From Elusimicrobiota bacterium (lineage in GTDB: Bacteria; Elusimicrobiota; Elusimicrobia; UBA1565; UBA9628): a DNA stretch of 64,000 nt. Where the stretch lies: contig DMMY01000006.1 of assembly GCA_003452935.1 (NCBI GenBank), positions 1 through 64,000 on the forward strand. Reading direction: 5' to 3'. Positions 42,214-51,952 of this stretch are shown here, one piece after another (the stretch's first letter is position 1; every line of letters starts with the position of its first letter). The notes below the pieces were generated by a model. It was not told where the DNA came from and ran no database searches. It saw only the letters and a list, made by a program, of their open reading frames with translations. The position numbers and the translations under genes were made by a program.

Positions 42214-45200
42214 GCCACGAACGCCCCGTCATGAAGCCCGCGCCGGCCATGCCGCGCCTGCTGGAAATCGACCGGCGCATCCTCGAATTCTGGAAAACGA
42301 ACTGCTCTTTCGACAAGCTGCGCGAGCTGCGCCGCCACGCGCCGCCTTTCAGGTTCGTCGACGGCCCCATCACGGCCAATAACCCGATGGGCGTGCATCA
42401 CGCCTGGGGACGCACGCTCAAGGACGCCTTCATCCGCTACAAGGCCATGCGCGGCTTCTCCTGCCGCTACCAAAACGGCTTCGACTGCCAGGGCCTCTGG
42501 CTCGAGGTGGAGGTAGAAAAGGAACTCGGCTTCAAGGGCAAGCCCGACATCGAGCGCTTCGGCATCGACAATTTCTCGCGCAAGTGCCGGGAGCGCGTGG
42601 AAAAATTCTCGCGCATACAGACCGAGCAATCCATCCGGCTGGGCCAATGGATGGATTGGGACCATTCCTATTATACGCACACGGACAACAATATCCTGGG
42701 CATCTGGCATTTCCTGAAAATATGCCGCGACAACGGCTGGCTGACGCGCAAGGCGCTGCCCATGCCCTGGTGCCCGCGCTGCGGCACCAGCCTCTCCGAG
42801 CACGAGATGGCGGGATCCCACCAGGAGATGCAGCATCTCTCGGTCTTCGTCCACCTGCCCTTGAAGGAAGACCCGCAGCGGCATCTTCTGCTCTGGACCA
42901 CCACGCCCTGGACCCTTTCGGCCAACACGGCCGCGGCCGTCAACCCGGGGCTTGAGTACTGCGAGATTTCATCGCCCAAGCTGAAGCACACGCTCATCCT
43001 CTGCAAGGACGCCCTGCATAAGCTCAAGTCCTTCTCTCCCAGGGTGGAACGGACATTCCCGGGCCAGGAACTCGTGGGCCGGCGCTACGAGACCTTCTTC
43101 CCGGATTTCCCGGCGCAGAAAGGGGTCGACCACAAGGTCGTGGCCTGGGCCGAGGTGGACGCGGCCGAGGGATCAGGAATCGTGCACATCGCCCCGGGCT
43201 GCGGCCGGGAAGACCACGCCCTGGGCGTCGAGCAATCCCTGCCCGCCATCAGCCCGGTGGACGACAATGGCATTTTCCTGGAGGGCTTCGGCTGGCTCAC
43301 CGGCCGCTCGGCCGAGGCGGTCGCCGACGACGTGGCCAAGTCCCTGTCCGGGGCCGGCAAGCTGCTCAAGTCCGAGATGTACACCCACTCCTACCCGGTC
43401 TGCTGGCGCTGCAAGAACGAGATCATCTTCCGGCTCGTCGACGAATGGTTCATCCGCTGCGAGCAGGTCAAGCCGCGGCTGGTCCAGGCCGCGCGCGCCG
43501 TGCAATGGATGCCCGAACATCTGGGCAAGCGGATGGAGGACTGGCTGGAGAATATGGGGGATTGGTGCATCTCCCGCAAACGGTTCTGGGGCATGCCCCT
43601 GCCCTTCTACGTGTGCAAGAACTGCGGGGAATTCACGGTCGCGGGCTCGCGCGAGGAGCTGCGCGCGCTCGCCGTCGATCCGGCGGCCGTGGACAGCCTG
43701 CCGGAGTTCCATAAGCCCTGGATCGACGCTGTAAACATTCGCTGCCCCAAGTGCGGCCAGCAGGTGCCCCGCGTCGTGGAGGTCGGCGACTGCTGGCTCG
43801 ACGCGGGCATCGTGCCCTACTCGACCTTGGGTTACTTCACGGACCGGCCGCAATGGGAGAAGCAGTTCCCCATAGAATGGATCTGCGAGATGCGCGAGCA
43901 GGTCCGGCTGTGGTTCTATTCCATGCTTTTCATGGGAACGACCATCAGCGGCCGGGCCCCCTACGAAAAAGTCCTGGCCCATGAGCGCGTCATTTCAGAG
44001 GAAGGGACCAAGTTCTCGAAGACCGGCTACATGATCCGCTTCGACGAAGCCGTGGAGCGCCTGGGCGCCGACGCCATGCGCTATCTTTACTGCGGCCAGC
44101 CCGTGGCCCTGGACCTGCGCTTCGGCTTCAACCTGGGAGAGATCGCCGGCCGCAAGCTCTGCGCCCTTTGGAACATCTACGTTTTCTTCACGACCTACGC
44201 GATCGTGGACAAGCCCGACCTTATGGCCGATGTCCCCGACTCGGCCCGGCAGGTGACGGACCGCTGGCTTCTGGCCCGCACCCAAGCCATGCTCTCGGCC
44301 GTGACCAAGGCCTATGAAAGCTACGCCGCGCACGCGGTCGTGCGCGAGATCGACGAATGCCTCGAGGACGTGTCCAACTGGTACGTGCGCATCAACCGCC
44401 GCCGTTTCTGGAGAAGCGGCGCGGCCCAGGACAAGGCCGCGGCCTACCAGGCCCTGCACAATTTCATCAAGAGCACGGTCGCGGCCCTGGCGCCCATCGC
44501 GCCATTCATCACCGAGGAAATCTGGCAGAACGCCGTGCGGCCTCTGGTCGTCGACGCGCCCGAGTCCGTGCATCACGCCGACTGGCCCGCGGCGCCGGAA
44601 GCCTGGGCCGACCCGGGGCTGCTCGAGCGCACGGCCCTGGTGCGCCAGGTCATCAGCCTAGCCCTGCATCTGCGCGAGAAGGCCAACATCCGCGTGCGCC
44701 AGCCCTTGCGCGCCATTCTGGTCAAAGGCCCGGATCAAGCCGTCCAGGCGCTCGAGGAACAGCTGGGCATCGTCGAGTCCGAGCTCAACGTCAAGGCCAT
44801 CAAGTTCATCTCCGACGCGCAAGCCCTCTACGTGCCCAAGCTGGCGCTCAATATCCGCGCTGCGGGCCCGGTTCTGCGGGGAGACATCAACAAGGTCAAG
44901 GCCCTGGTGGAAAGCGCCTCGGCCTCGGAAATGGCGGCCATGGCGGCCAAATTCGACGCCGGGCTGCCTTGCCGCGTCGCGGGCCATGACGCGGACCTGC
45001 CGCCCGAGATATTCACCCGGGAAAGGGGCATGGCCCCGGGCTTCGAGGTCGTAGACGAGGGGGACTTCACAGTGGCCCTGGACACCTCCATCGACGAGCC
45101 CCTGGAACTCGAGGGCCTGGCCCGGGACTTGGTGCGCCATCTGCAGGTCCTGCGCAAGGACGCGGGCCTGGAAGTCACGCAGCGCGTGGAACTGGGCCTC

Positions 45201-45389
45201 TCGACTTCGAGCGCGAAACTCAAGGGAGCCGTGGCCGAGCACCGGGCCTACATCACGGAGGAACTCCTGGCCGCCAAACTCATCGAGGGAGACCTCCCGG
45301 GAGAGGCCGCGCGCAAGGATTTCGATATCGGCGGCCAACCCGTGGCCGCGGCCCTGCGTCCTGTTTCAGCGCAAACAGTCGGCGCCTAA
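42210..45389 (+). CDS. ileS: Isoleucyl-tRNA synthetase
   Basis: The protein has 1059 residues, a class I synthetase that charges tRNA-Ile. The HIGH-type motif reads G-V-H-H-A-W-G near residue 58, and the KMSKS-type motif is K-F-S-K-T near 601. The large editing insert between them has W-T-T-T-P-W-T-L and G-S-G-I-V-H-I-A-P-G. Zinc-type cysteine pairs (C-P-R-C, C-K-N-C, C-P-K-C) occur before KMSKS. The C-terminal half is the helical anticodon-binding region with D-V-S-N-W-Y-V-R. ATG 42210 overlaps the mini-ORF stop. Finding the synthetase right behind a tRNA of its own specificity is unusual. Confidence 0.92.
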   Translation: MSHERPVMKPAPAMPRLLEIDRRILEFWKTNCSFDKLRELRRHAPPFRFVDGPITANNPMGVHHAWGRTLKDAFIRYKAMRGFSCRYQNGFDCQGLWLEVEVEKELGFKGKPDIERFGIDNFSRKCRERVEKFSRIQTEQSIRLGQWMDWDHSYYTHTDNNILGIWHFLKICRDNGWLTRKALPMPWCPRCGTSLSEHEMAGSHQEMQHLSVFVHLPLKEDPQRHLLLWTTTPWTLSANTAAAVNPGLEYCEISSPKLKHTLILCKDALHKLKSFSPRVERTFPGQELVGRRYETFFPDFPAQKGVDHKVVAWAEVDAAEGSGIVHIAPGCGREDHALGVEQSLPAISPVDDNGIFLEGFGWLTGRSAEAVADDVAKSLSGAGKLLKSEMYTHSYPVCWRCKNEIIFRLVDEWFIRCEQVKPRLVQAARAVQWMPEHLGKRMEDWLENMGDWCISRKRFWGMPLPFYVCKNCGEFTVAGSREELRALAVDPAAVDSLPEFHKPWIDAVNIRCPKCGQQVPRVVEVGDCWLDAGIVPYSTLGYFTDRPQWEKQFPIEWICEMREQVRLWFYSMLFMGTTISGRAPYEKVLAHERVISEEGTKFSKTGYMIRFDEAVERLGADAMRYLYCGQPVALDLRFGFNLGEIAGRKLCALWNIYVFFTTYAIVDKPDLMADVPDSARQVTDRWLLARTQAMLSAVTKAYESYAAHAVVREIDECLEDVSNWYVRINRRRFWRSGAAQDKAAAYQALHNFIKSTVAALAPIAPFITEEIWQNAVRPLVVDAPESVHHADWPAAPEAWADPGLLERTALVRQVISLALHLREKANIRVRQPLRAILVKGPDQAVQALEEQLGIVESELNVKAIKFISDAQALYVPKLALNIRAAGPVLRGDINKVKALVESASASEMAAMAAKFDAGLPCRVAGHDADLPPEIFTRERGMAPGFEVVDEGDFTVALDTSIDEPLELEGLARDLVRHLQVLRKDAGLEVTQRVELGLSTSSAKLKGAVAEHRAYITEELLAAKLIEGDLPGEAARKDFDIGGQPVAAALRPVSAQTVGA

Positions 45390-45441
45390 GGCTCATTACG
45401 AACATGGGGCGGGCCGGGTGTCGAACGGCCCGCAGATATTC

Positions 45442-45447
45442 TAAAAT
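45442..45447 (+). promoter_or_regulatory. -10 box six bases before a mini-ORF
   Basis: TAAAAT ends six bases before ATG 45454, the same spacing as at rpsO. No strong -35 was found. Confidence 0.5.
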
Positions 45448-45453
45448 AGCCGT

Positions 45454-45504
45454 ATGAAGACGTTGCACGGTCCCTTTCGCCCCCCGCGGCTCCCGACATC
45501 ATGA
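45454..45504 (+). CDS. Candidate leaderless 16-codon mini-ORF
   Basis: ATG 45454 opens a 16-codon frame (M-K-T-L-H-G-P-F-R-P-P-R-L-P-T-S). Its TGA overlaps the ATG of the next gene as ATGA. The -10 box ends six bases upstream, so the AUG should be the 5' end of the message. The likely role is to load ribosomes that then re-initiate on the membrane-protein gene, which has no ribosome site of its own. The Pro-rich end may slow ribosomes and could be regulatory. Confidence 0.45.
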   Translation: MKTLHGPFRPPRLPTS

Positions 45505-45944
45505 AATTGCCCGCGCATGCGGCCGCCTCCGCGGCATTGAGCGGAGCCGTTTTCGCGGCGACCGGGTCCGCGACCATGGCCGTCGCGGCCACGCTCAGCG
45601 GAATCTTCATAGACCTGGATCACCTCGCCGACTTTCTCATCCTTTCCGGGGAAAAGTTCTCAATACGAGCCTTCTTCAGGTGGTGCGAGGATATGAAATG
45701 GGAGAGAATTTTCCTGCTGCTCCACTCGTTCGAACTCTGGTCGCTCGCGGCGCTTCTGGCTTTTTGGCTGCGCAATGAATTATTGATCGGTTTGACGCTG
45801 GGCGCGGCCGGACACTTGATCCTGGACCAGATAGGAAACCGGAATCTCAAGAACGGACGCCTTTGCGCCTGGTTCTATTTCCTGTCCTACCGCTGCCGGG
45901 TAGGCTTCAGGAGAGCGCTCCTGGTTCATGATCCCGTTGCGTGA
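45501..45944 (+). CDS. Small membrane protein, possibly of the DUF457/YdjM hydrolase-like group
   Basis: The protein has 147 residues with about three to four membrane helices. The N-terminal L-P-A-H-A-A-A-S, then F-I-D-L-D-H-L-A-D-F, and later G-H-L-I-L-D-Q-I-G-N resemble the His/Asp pattern of DUF457-type membrane proteins annotated as metal-dependent hydrolases. The activity is unproven. ATG 45501 overlaps the stop of the leaderless mini-ORF. No neighbour suggests a pathway: ileS lies upstream and a tRNA-Ser gene downstream. Confidence 0.65.
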   Translation: MKLPAHAAASAALSGAVFAATGSATMAVAATLSGIFIDLDHLADFLILSGEKFSIRAFFRWCEDMKWERIFLLLHSFELWSLAALLAFWLRNELLIGLTLGAAGHLILDQIGNRNLKNGRLCAWFYFLSYRCRVGFRRALLVHDPVA

Positions 45945-46066
45945 CCGACTCGACCCGCAAAGCTTCCGGTGATGATAATCACGCGAAACCATCCGCGGTC
46001 TCTTTGGACGCGCAAAAAACCAAGCTGTTAAATAAGTTCCGAAAGTTCACGTCAGGCACCACATAT

Positions 46067-46095
46067 TGCGGAAGCTGGGGGAAATAGAGGATAAT
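46067..46095 (+). promoter_or_regulatory. Promoter of tRNA-Ser
   Basis: TTGCGG (46067-46072), a 17-base spacer and GATAAT (46090-46095), 20 bases before the mature tRNA. It probably also drives the kinase downstream. Confidence 0.6.
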
Positions 46096-46115
46096 AAGAG
46101 CCGGCGTTCAATTTT

Positions 46116-46206
46116 GGAGAGGTGGCCGAGCGGCTTAAGGCGACGGTTTGCTAAACCGTTGTATCTGTGCAAACGGGTACCGAGGGTTCGAATCCCTCCC
46201 TCTCCG
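46116..46206 (+). tRNA. tRNA-Ser (GCT)
   Basis: A 91-base class II tRNA with a long variable arm. Acceptor GGAGAGG pairs with CCTCTCC and the discriminator is G, typical of serine. The anticodon loop TTGCTAA gives GCT. The T arm GAGGGTTCGAATCCCTC is perfect. CCA is not encoded, unlike in the tRNA-Ile gene. It ends 11 bases before the ATG of the sensor kinase. Confidence 0.96.
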
Positions 46207-46217
46207 TACAATTTTAC

Positions 46218-49200
46218 ATGACCGCGATGGCAGAGGACGCGAATCCAGGACTGAGGGCATCCGGCCTCGGCGTCGTGGGCGATATCCCCTGGGGGACTCA
46301 CTTTTGCCAGTTCTATCAAAGCAAGGATGACTTGCTTGACATCCTGGTCCCTTACCTCAAAGCGGGATTGGAGAACAATGAATTCTGCATGTGGGTCGTC
46401 TCCGAGCCCCTTGGCGAATCCGAAGCCAAGGCCGCCCTGCGCCAAGCCGTCCCCCAGCTAGATCGCTATCTCAGCCAAGGCCAGCTGGAAATCATCCCGC
46501 ATACGGCTTGGTATCTCATAGACGGCGTCTTTGAATCCCGGCGCGTCCTCGCGGGCTGGGCGGAGAAACTCCAGAAAGGCCTGGCCAAAGGATATGACGG
46601 TTTGAGACTGACAGGAAACACTCTTTGGCTGGAAAGCAAGGACTGGAGCGATTTCGTGGCGTACGAAGCCGAAGTGGACCGGGTCATTTCTGACCGCCGC
46701 ATGATCGCCCTTTGCACTTATTCGCTTGGCGCATGCTCGGCGACCGAGATCATCGACGTGGTCAACAACCACCAATTCGCCCTGGCCCGGCGCGACGGCT
46801 GCTGGGAGCTCGTCGAAAGCGCGGCGCGCAGGCAAGCCACCCAGTCGCTGCGCGCCAGCGAGGCCCGGCTGCGCCAATTGAACCGAACCCTCACCGCGCT
46901 TAGGAACAGCAACAAGGCCCTGGCGCGCGCCGCTGACGAAGCGGAGTATCTCAAGGAAGTCTGCCGCATCGTGCAGCAGGACTGCGGCCATGCCATGGCG
47001 TGGATAGGGTATGCGCACGACGACGCTGGCAAGACCGTCCGCTCCGTGGCGTGCGCCGGCTTGGACGAAGGCTATCTCGAATCAGCCCGGATCACCTGGG
47101 CGGACACGGAGCGCGGCCGCGGCCCCACGGGCACCGCCATCCGGACCGGCAAGCCGCAGGGCTGCGCGAACACGCTCACGGACCCGATTTTCGCTCCCTG
47201 GCGGGCGGAAGCCGCAAAACGCGGCTACGCATCATCCCTGGTACTGCCCTTGCTGGACCGCGGCCGCGCTTTCGGGGCTCTGACCATTTACTCCAAAGAA
47301 CCGGGGGCATTCGCGCAGGACCAAGCGCGAGCGCTCTCGGATTTGGCCGACGACGTGGCCTCGGGAATAATGACCCTCCGCCTGCGCGCCGAGCGCGAGC
47401 GGGCCGAGGCGGTCATTGCGCAAAGCCTGCGCCGGTTCGAACTGCTCGCGCAGACCGCGGGCGAGCTCCTGCGCAGCCCGGACCCGCAGAAGAGCGTGGA
47501 ATCCCTCTGCCGCAAGGTAATGGAGCATCTGGACTGCCACGTATTCTTCAACTTCCTCTCCGAGCCCGAAAAAGACCCGGGATCGGACTGCCCAGGCGCG
47601 CGGCTGCATCTCAACGCCTGCGCGGGCATCCCGGAAAGCGAGGCCCGCAAGATCGAATGGCTGGACTATGGCGCCGCGATCTGCGGGCGCGCGGCAAGAG
47701 ACGCCTGCCGGATCGTGGCCGAGCGCATCTCGACTACGCCCGACCCGCGCGCGGAGCTGGTCAAGTCCTACGGCATCAAGGCCTACGCCAGTCACCCGCT
47801 CCTGGGAATCGAAGGCGAGGTCATCGGCACCCTCTCTTTCGGCACGCGCAGCCGGGAGACCTTCAGCCCCGACGACCTCTCGCTGATGCAGGCCGTCGCC
47901 GACCAGGTCGCCACGGCCATGGTCAGAACAAAAGGGGAGCGGCAGCTCCGGCAGGCCAAGGAGGACTGGGAACGGACGTTCGATGCGGTGCCGGACTTGA
48001 TCTCGATCCTCGACAAGGACAGCCGGATCGTCCAAGTGAACCGGGCCATGGCCGAGCGCCTGGCCATCTCCCCCGAGCAATGCGTCGGCAAACCGTGCCA
48101 CGAGGCGGTTCACGGGCTGGCTCGGCCTCCGGCGTCATGCCCTCATATCCTGACCTGCCGGGACGGCAAACCGCATACCGCCGAAATACGCGAGGAACGC
48201 CTGGACGGCGATTTTTTGGTGAGCACCACGCCCCTGCTCGACAGCCAGGGACGCAAGACCGGAGCCGTGCACGTGGCCCGCGACATCACCGAACGCAAAC
48301 GCGCCGAAGCCGAGATGGCGCGCCTAGCCGCCTTTCCCCTGCACAACCCGAACCCCGTCGCGGAGACGGACGCCGACGGCCGCATCCATCTGCTCAATCC
48401 CGCGGCCGAGACGCTCCTACCCGACCTGCGGCAAAAGGGGAGAGCGCATCCCTGGCTGCAGGATTGGGAAGCGGTCATCGCGGAGCTGCGCAGCGACCCG
48501 AAGCGCACCATCTTGAGGGACATCGCCATAGGCGGGCGTTCGTACGAACAGTCGCTGCGGCTGATCGTGCAGACCGGGCATGTCCATATCTACGGCCAGG
48601 ATATAACCGCGCGCAAGCAGGCCGAGGCCGCCCTGCAAGAATTAAACAACGAGCTTGAACAAAAAGTCGAGGAACGCACGAAAGGCATCAGGGAAGCCGA
48701 AGCGGAGAAGCTCAAGCTGCGGACGCAGTTCCTGCAGGCGCAGAAGATGGAGGCGGTGGGATTGCTCGCCTCGGGCATAGCCCACGACTTCAACAACGTC
48801 CTGACCACGATCAACGGAAACAACTATTTCCTGCTCGACGGCCTCAAGTCGGGCGATCCCTTGCGCTCCTGCAGCCTGGAGATCAAGCGCGCCACCGAGA
48901 TGGCCGCGGCGCTCAACCATCAGCTCCTGGCCGTGGGCCGCGTGCAGGCCGCGCAGCCGCGCGTGCTCGACGCCAACAGCGCCATCATCGCGATGACGAA
49001 GCTGCTGCGCCGTCTGGTGGGCGAGAACATCGAGACCAGACTGGAGCCATATTCCGGCCTATGGCCGATCGTCATGGACAGCGGACAGCTGGAGCAGATC
49101 GTCTTGAACCTGGCGGTCAACGCCCGCGACGCCATGCCCCGGGGCGGACAGCTTTCAGTCTTGACCAAGAACGTCATGGCCCGGGAAGGCCGCAGCCCCG

Positions 49201-49868
49201 ATCCCAAGATCGCCCTGCCGCCGGGCCAATACGTCATGTTGGAGGTGCGAGACACGGGCATCGGCATGAGTCCTGACCTCCAGCGGCGGATATTCGAGCC
49301 GTTTTTCACCACCAAGGAGCCCGGCCGGGGCACGGGCCTGGGCCTTTCCACGGTCATGAGCATCGTCGAGCAGAGCCGCGGCCACATCTCGGTCGAAAGC
49401 GAACCCGCCCGCGGAACGAGGTTCCGAATTTATCTGCCTCGGGCCGCGGAGGACGCCGCGGCGCCCTGCAACCAGCCCGCGTCGCAAACCAGCCGCGGCG
49501 GCAGCGAGACCGTCCTGGTCGTCGAGGACAACGACGGCTTGCGGGCCATCATCAAGAAGGCCTTGCACGAAAAGGGCTACCGGGTATTCGCCGCCGGCAA
49601 CGGCGAGTCGGCCCTGGCCCTTAGCCGCAAGCACCACAAGGCCATCCATCTCCTGCTTTCCGACCTCGTCTTGCCCGACTGCGACGGCGCGGAGCTGGCC
49701 CAAGACCTCCTGAGCGCCCGGCCGGAATTGAAGATCGTCTTCATGTCGGGCTATCCCGGCAGCGTGCTGAGCAACGCCTCGGATCTGACGAAATTCGACT
49801 TCATCGAGAAGCCTTTCTCGCCGGATATGCTTCTGGGCACGGTGCGCCGGGCCCTGGATGCCCGCTGA
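46218..49868 (+). CDS. MEDS-domain hybrid sensor histidine kinase
   Basis: The protein has 1216 residues and is soluble. An N-terminal MEDS (DcmR-type sensory) domain (~15-190) has P-W-G-T-H-F-C-Q-F-Y and W-V-V-S-E-P. GAF-like domains follow (~250-400 and ~415-570), then PAS-type domains (~580-700 and ~705-810). The HisKA region has His856 in A-H-D-F-N-N, the NtrB-like form. The ATPase domain has N-A-R-D-A-M, D-T-G-I-G-M and G-T-G-L-G-L-S. The terminal receiver has Asp1149 in S-D-L-V-L-P. ATG 46218 lies 11 bases after the tRNA. MEDS domains in other proteins sense small carbon compounds; the ligand here is unknown. Confidence 0.92.
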   Translation: MTAMAEDANPGLRASGLGVVGDIPWGTHFCQFYQSKDDLLDILVPYLKAGLENNEFCMWVVSEPLGESEAKAALRQAVPQLDRYLSQGQLEIIPHTAWYLIDGVFESRRVLAGWAEKLQKGLAKGYDGLRLTGNTLWLESKDWSDFVAYEAEVDRVISDRRMIALCTYSLGACSATEIIDVVNNHQFALARRDGCWELVESAARRQATQSLRASEARLRQLNRTLTALRNSNKALARAADEAEYLKEVCRIVQQDCGHAMAWIGYAHDDAGKTVRSVACAGLDEGYLESARITWADTERGRGPTGTAIRTGKPQGCANTLTDPIFAPWRAEAAKRGYASSLVLPLLDRGRAFGALTIYSKEPGAFAQDQARALSDLADDVASGIMTLRLRAERERAEAVIAQSLRRFELLAQTAGELLRSPDPQKSVESLCRKVMEHLDCHVFFNFLSEPEKDPGSDCPGARLHLNACAGIPESEARKIEWLDYGAAICGRAARDACRIVAERISTTPDPRAELVKSYGIKAYASHPLLGIEGEVIGTLSFGTRSRETFSPDDLSLMQAVADQVATAMVRTKGERQLRQAKEDWERTFDAVPDLISILDKDSRIVQVNRAMAERLAISPEQCVGKPCHEAVHGLARPPASCPHILTCRDGKPHTAEIREERLDGDFLVSTTPLLDSQGRKTGAVHVARDITERKRAEAEMARLAAFPLHNPNPVAETDADGRIHLLNPAAETLLPDLRQKGRAHPWLQDWEAVIAELRSDPKRTILRDIAIGGRSYEQSLRLIVQTGHVHIYGQDITARKQAEAALQELNNELEQKVEERTKGIREAEAEKLKLRTQFLQAQKMEAVGLLASGIAHDFNNVLTTINGNNYFLLDGLKSGDPLRSCSLEIKRATEMAAALNHQLLAVGRVQAAQPRVLDANSAIIAMTKLLRRLVGENIETRLEPYSGLWPIVMDSGQLEQIVLNLAVNARDAMPRGGQLSVLTKNVMAREGRSPDPKIALPPGQYVMLEVRDTGIGMSPDLQRRIFEPFFTTKEPGRGTGLGLSTVMSIVEQSRGHISVESEPARGTRFRIYLPRAAEDAAAPCNQPASQTSRGGSETVLVVEDNDGLRAIIKKALHEKGYRVFAAGNGESALALSRKHHKAIHLLLSDLVLPDCDGAELAQDLLSARPELKIVFMSGYPGSVLSNASDLTKFDFIEKPFSPDMLLGTVRRALDAR

Positions 49869-49869
49869 C

Positions 49870-51924
49870 CTAACGCCGCCTTTTGCCGGATTTCTTGGCC
49901 GCAGGGGCCGCGCCGAAAAAATCCGAAAGCTCGTCCATGGACCGCAATCGACGGCAGGAAGGCAACGCCTGAAGGAAAGCCTCGCCGTAGCGCTTGCGCA
50001 GGATGCGCGAGTCCAGAATGACCACGGCGCCGCGGTCGCTCGCGGCGCGGATCAGGCGGCCGAAGCCTTGCCGAAGCTTCATGACGGCGCGAGGCAGACT
50101 CCAGCATTCGAAGTAGGATCGCCCGAACGACTCGTGCCAGCGCCGCCGCGCCTCCTCCACGGGAGAGGCGAAGTTGGGGAAAGGAAGCTTGGCCAGGACC
50201 ACGCAGGAAAGGGCCGCGCCCGGCACGTCCACGCCCTGCCAGAAGGTGTCCACGCCCAGAAGCACCGCGTTGCCCGCGGCGATAAAGTCGCTTAAGAGCG
50301 CCTCGTTGCCCGAAGCGCCCTGCACCCACACGGGCCGCCCCTTGATCCTGCGCCGGATAAGGCCGTGAACCTTGCGCAGCATTTTCCAGCTCGAGAAAAG
50401 AAGAAAGACCCCGCCCGGAATCCTGGGAATCAGGTCCCGGCACCGGTCCGCGACCGCCTCGGCATAAGCCTCGTCATCCGACGGCTCGGGCAGATCGTCC
50501 ATGACCAGGAGCGCGGCCTGGTCCCGATAGTCGAAGGGGGAATCCAGGACCAGCTCCCGCGCGCCCACGAAGCCCACCTGGGACTTGAACTCGCCCAGGC
50601 CCCGACCCGAGGAAAGCGTGGCCGAGGTCATGATGACCGGGATATCCTGGCCCAAAAGTTTTTCCTCCAGGCGTCCGGACACGTCGAGAGGAACGGCGCG
50701 CAGTTCAAAGCCGAAATTCCGGGACGCGCCGGCGGCCAAGGAGCCGCCGCCCCCGGAGGGCGGCCGTTCTCCTTTCCCGCAGGGGGCGCCCAAGGGAAAC
50801 CATTCCACCCAACGCGCCGTTTCGAGGGATCGCTCGCCCAGCAATTCGCGCAAATCCTGACGCAGGGCTGCGATCCGGGCCCGCAAGGCCAGGGCCTCGA
50901 TTTCGTCCTCCTCGTCCGGGCACAGGCGCAGGACCTGCCCGACGCTTTTCTCCAGTTCCGGCAGAGTCTCCGGCTCCAGCTGCTCGATAGGCTCGTCGAG
51001 AAGCCTGCCGCCGGATTCGGCTGAATTTTCCAAAAATCCGCGCCCGGCCGCGATCCGCCTCAAAAATCCGGCGGACTCCTCGGCGCAGCGCGCCGCGCAA
51101 CGCTGGGCCTCGGCCAAGGACCCGTCCCCATCCCCGCAGCGCGAAGCGACGCGGCGCGCCAAGGCCGCGGTTTCATCGCAAAGGCGCAAAAACCTCCCCG
51201 GAGTCACGGCCACGCCGAAATGCCCGGCCGCGACCTCGCCGAACGTATGGGCCTCGTCGACGACCAGGGCGTCGGCGGGAGGAAGACGGGCCCCGGACAA
51301 AAGCAAGGCGTGGTTGATCACCAGGACCTGGGCCTTTTCCGCGCGCTCCCGGTCCCGGCGATAAAGGCAGCGTCCGCAAAAACGGCCTTTCTCCCCGCAG
51401 AGTTCGGGGTCGCGGCAGATGCGGCGCCAGAGTCCCTGGGCGACGAGATGAGGCAGGCGGGAGCGGTGCCCCGAGGTCGCGCTCCTGGCCCACCGCGCGA
51501 GCTCCTCCAGCATCGGGACCGAGGAGCTCGAGAAAAGCCCCGGTTCCTGGCAGAGCCTTTCGAGCCGGCGCACGCAGAGATAGTTGTCGGCGCCCATGAG
51601 CAGAGCGTAGCGCAGAGGGTGCCCCAGGCTCTTGAGCACGCGCGCCGTGACCGGAAGTTCCCGGTCGAGAATCTGCTCCTGAAGGGCGCGCGTGTGGGTC
51701 GAAACCATCAAGCGCCGATCATGGCCGACCGCCCAAAGCGCGCCGGGGATGAGATAGGCCAGGGACTTGCCCACGCCCGTGCCCGCCTCGACGGCCAAGC
51801 CGCGCCCCTGCTCCAAGGTCTCCATGACCGCGGCCGCCATGCGAACCTGCTGAGGCCTGAGTTCGTAGCGGAGCGCGGCTTGGGCCAGGGCTCCGTCGCT
51901 CGCGAAAAGCTCCTCAACGGTCAT
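49870..51924 (-). CDS. DinG/XPD-like ATP-dependent DNA helicase
   Basis: The protein has 684 residues, an Fe-S superfamily-2 helicase. Walker A is A-G-T-G-V-G-K-S (47-54) and the DEAH box is V-V-D-E-A-H. Between them, C-V-R-R-L-E-R-L-C and later C-R-D-P-E-L-C and C-G-R-C supply cysteines for the cluster. Later motifs include T-S-A-T-L-S-S-G and the terminal Q-G-F-G-R-L-I-R. It unwinds DNA 5'-3' during repair or resolves R-loops, by family analogy. ATG 51924 lies inside the mini-ORF that starts at 51946. The gene converges on the MEDS kinase with one base between stops. Confidence 0.93.
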   Translation of the reverse strand: MTVEELFASDGALAQAALRYELRPQQVRMAAAVMETLEQGRGLAVEAGTGVGKSLAYLIPGALWAVGHDRRLMVSTHTRALQEQILDRELPVTARVLKSLGHPLRYALLMGADNYLCVRRLERLCQEPGLFSSSSVPMLEELARWARSATSGHRSRLPHLVAQGLWRRICRDPELCGEKGRFCGRCLYRRDRERAEKAQVLVINHALLLSGARLPPADALVVDEAHTFGEVAAGHFGVAVTPGRFLRLCDETAALARRVASRCGDGDGSLAEAQRCAARCAEESAGFLRRIAAGRGFLENSAESGGRLLDEPIEQLEPETLPELEKSVGQVLRLCPDEEDEIEALALRARIAALRQDLRELLGERSLETARWVEWFPLGAPCGKGERPPSGGGGSLAAGASRNFGFELRAVPLDVSGRLEEKLLGQDIPVIMTSATLSSGRGLGEFKSQVGFVGARELVLDSPFDYRDQAALLVMDDLPEPSDDEAYAEAVADRCRDLIPRIPGGVFLLFSSWKMLRKVHGLIRRRIKGRPVWVQGASGNEALLSDFIAAGNAVLLGVDTFWQGVDVPGAALSCVVLAKLPFPNFASPVEEARRRWHESFGRSYFECWSLPRAVMKLRQGFGRLIRAASDRGAVVILDSRILRKRYGEAFLQALPSCRRLRSMDELSDFFGAAPAAKKSGKRRR

Positions 51925-51946
51925 AAACCAGCCGGAGCAGCCTCAT
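51914..51946 (-). CDS. Candidate leaderless 10-codon mini-ORF overlapping the dinG-like start
   Basis: ATG 51946 opens M-R-L-L-R-L-V-Y-D-R. Its TGA lies 11 bases inside the helicase gene in a different frame, so the two frames overlap. TATAAT ends six bases before this ATG. Ribosomes that finish the mini-ORF would be placed within a few bases of the helicase ATG and could re-initiate. Confidence 0.45.
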   Translation of the reverse strand: MRLLRLVYDR

Positions 51947-51952
51947 TGGGAT

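Noticed and set aside
46187..46217. A leaderless promoter for the MEDS kinase inside tRNA-Ser
   Set aside because: TACAAT lies five bases before the ATG, but no -35 fits the tRNA sequence; read-through from the tRNA promoter is simpler.
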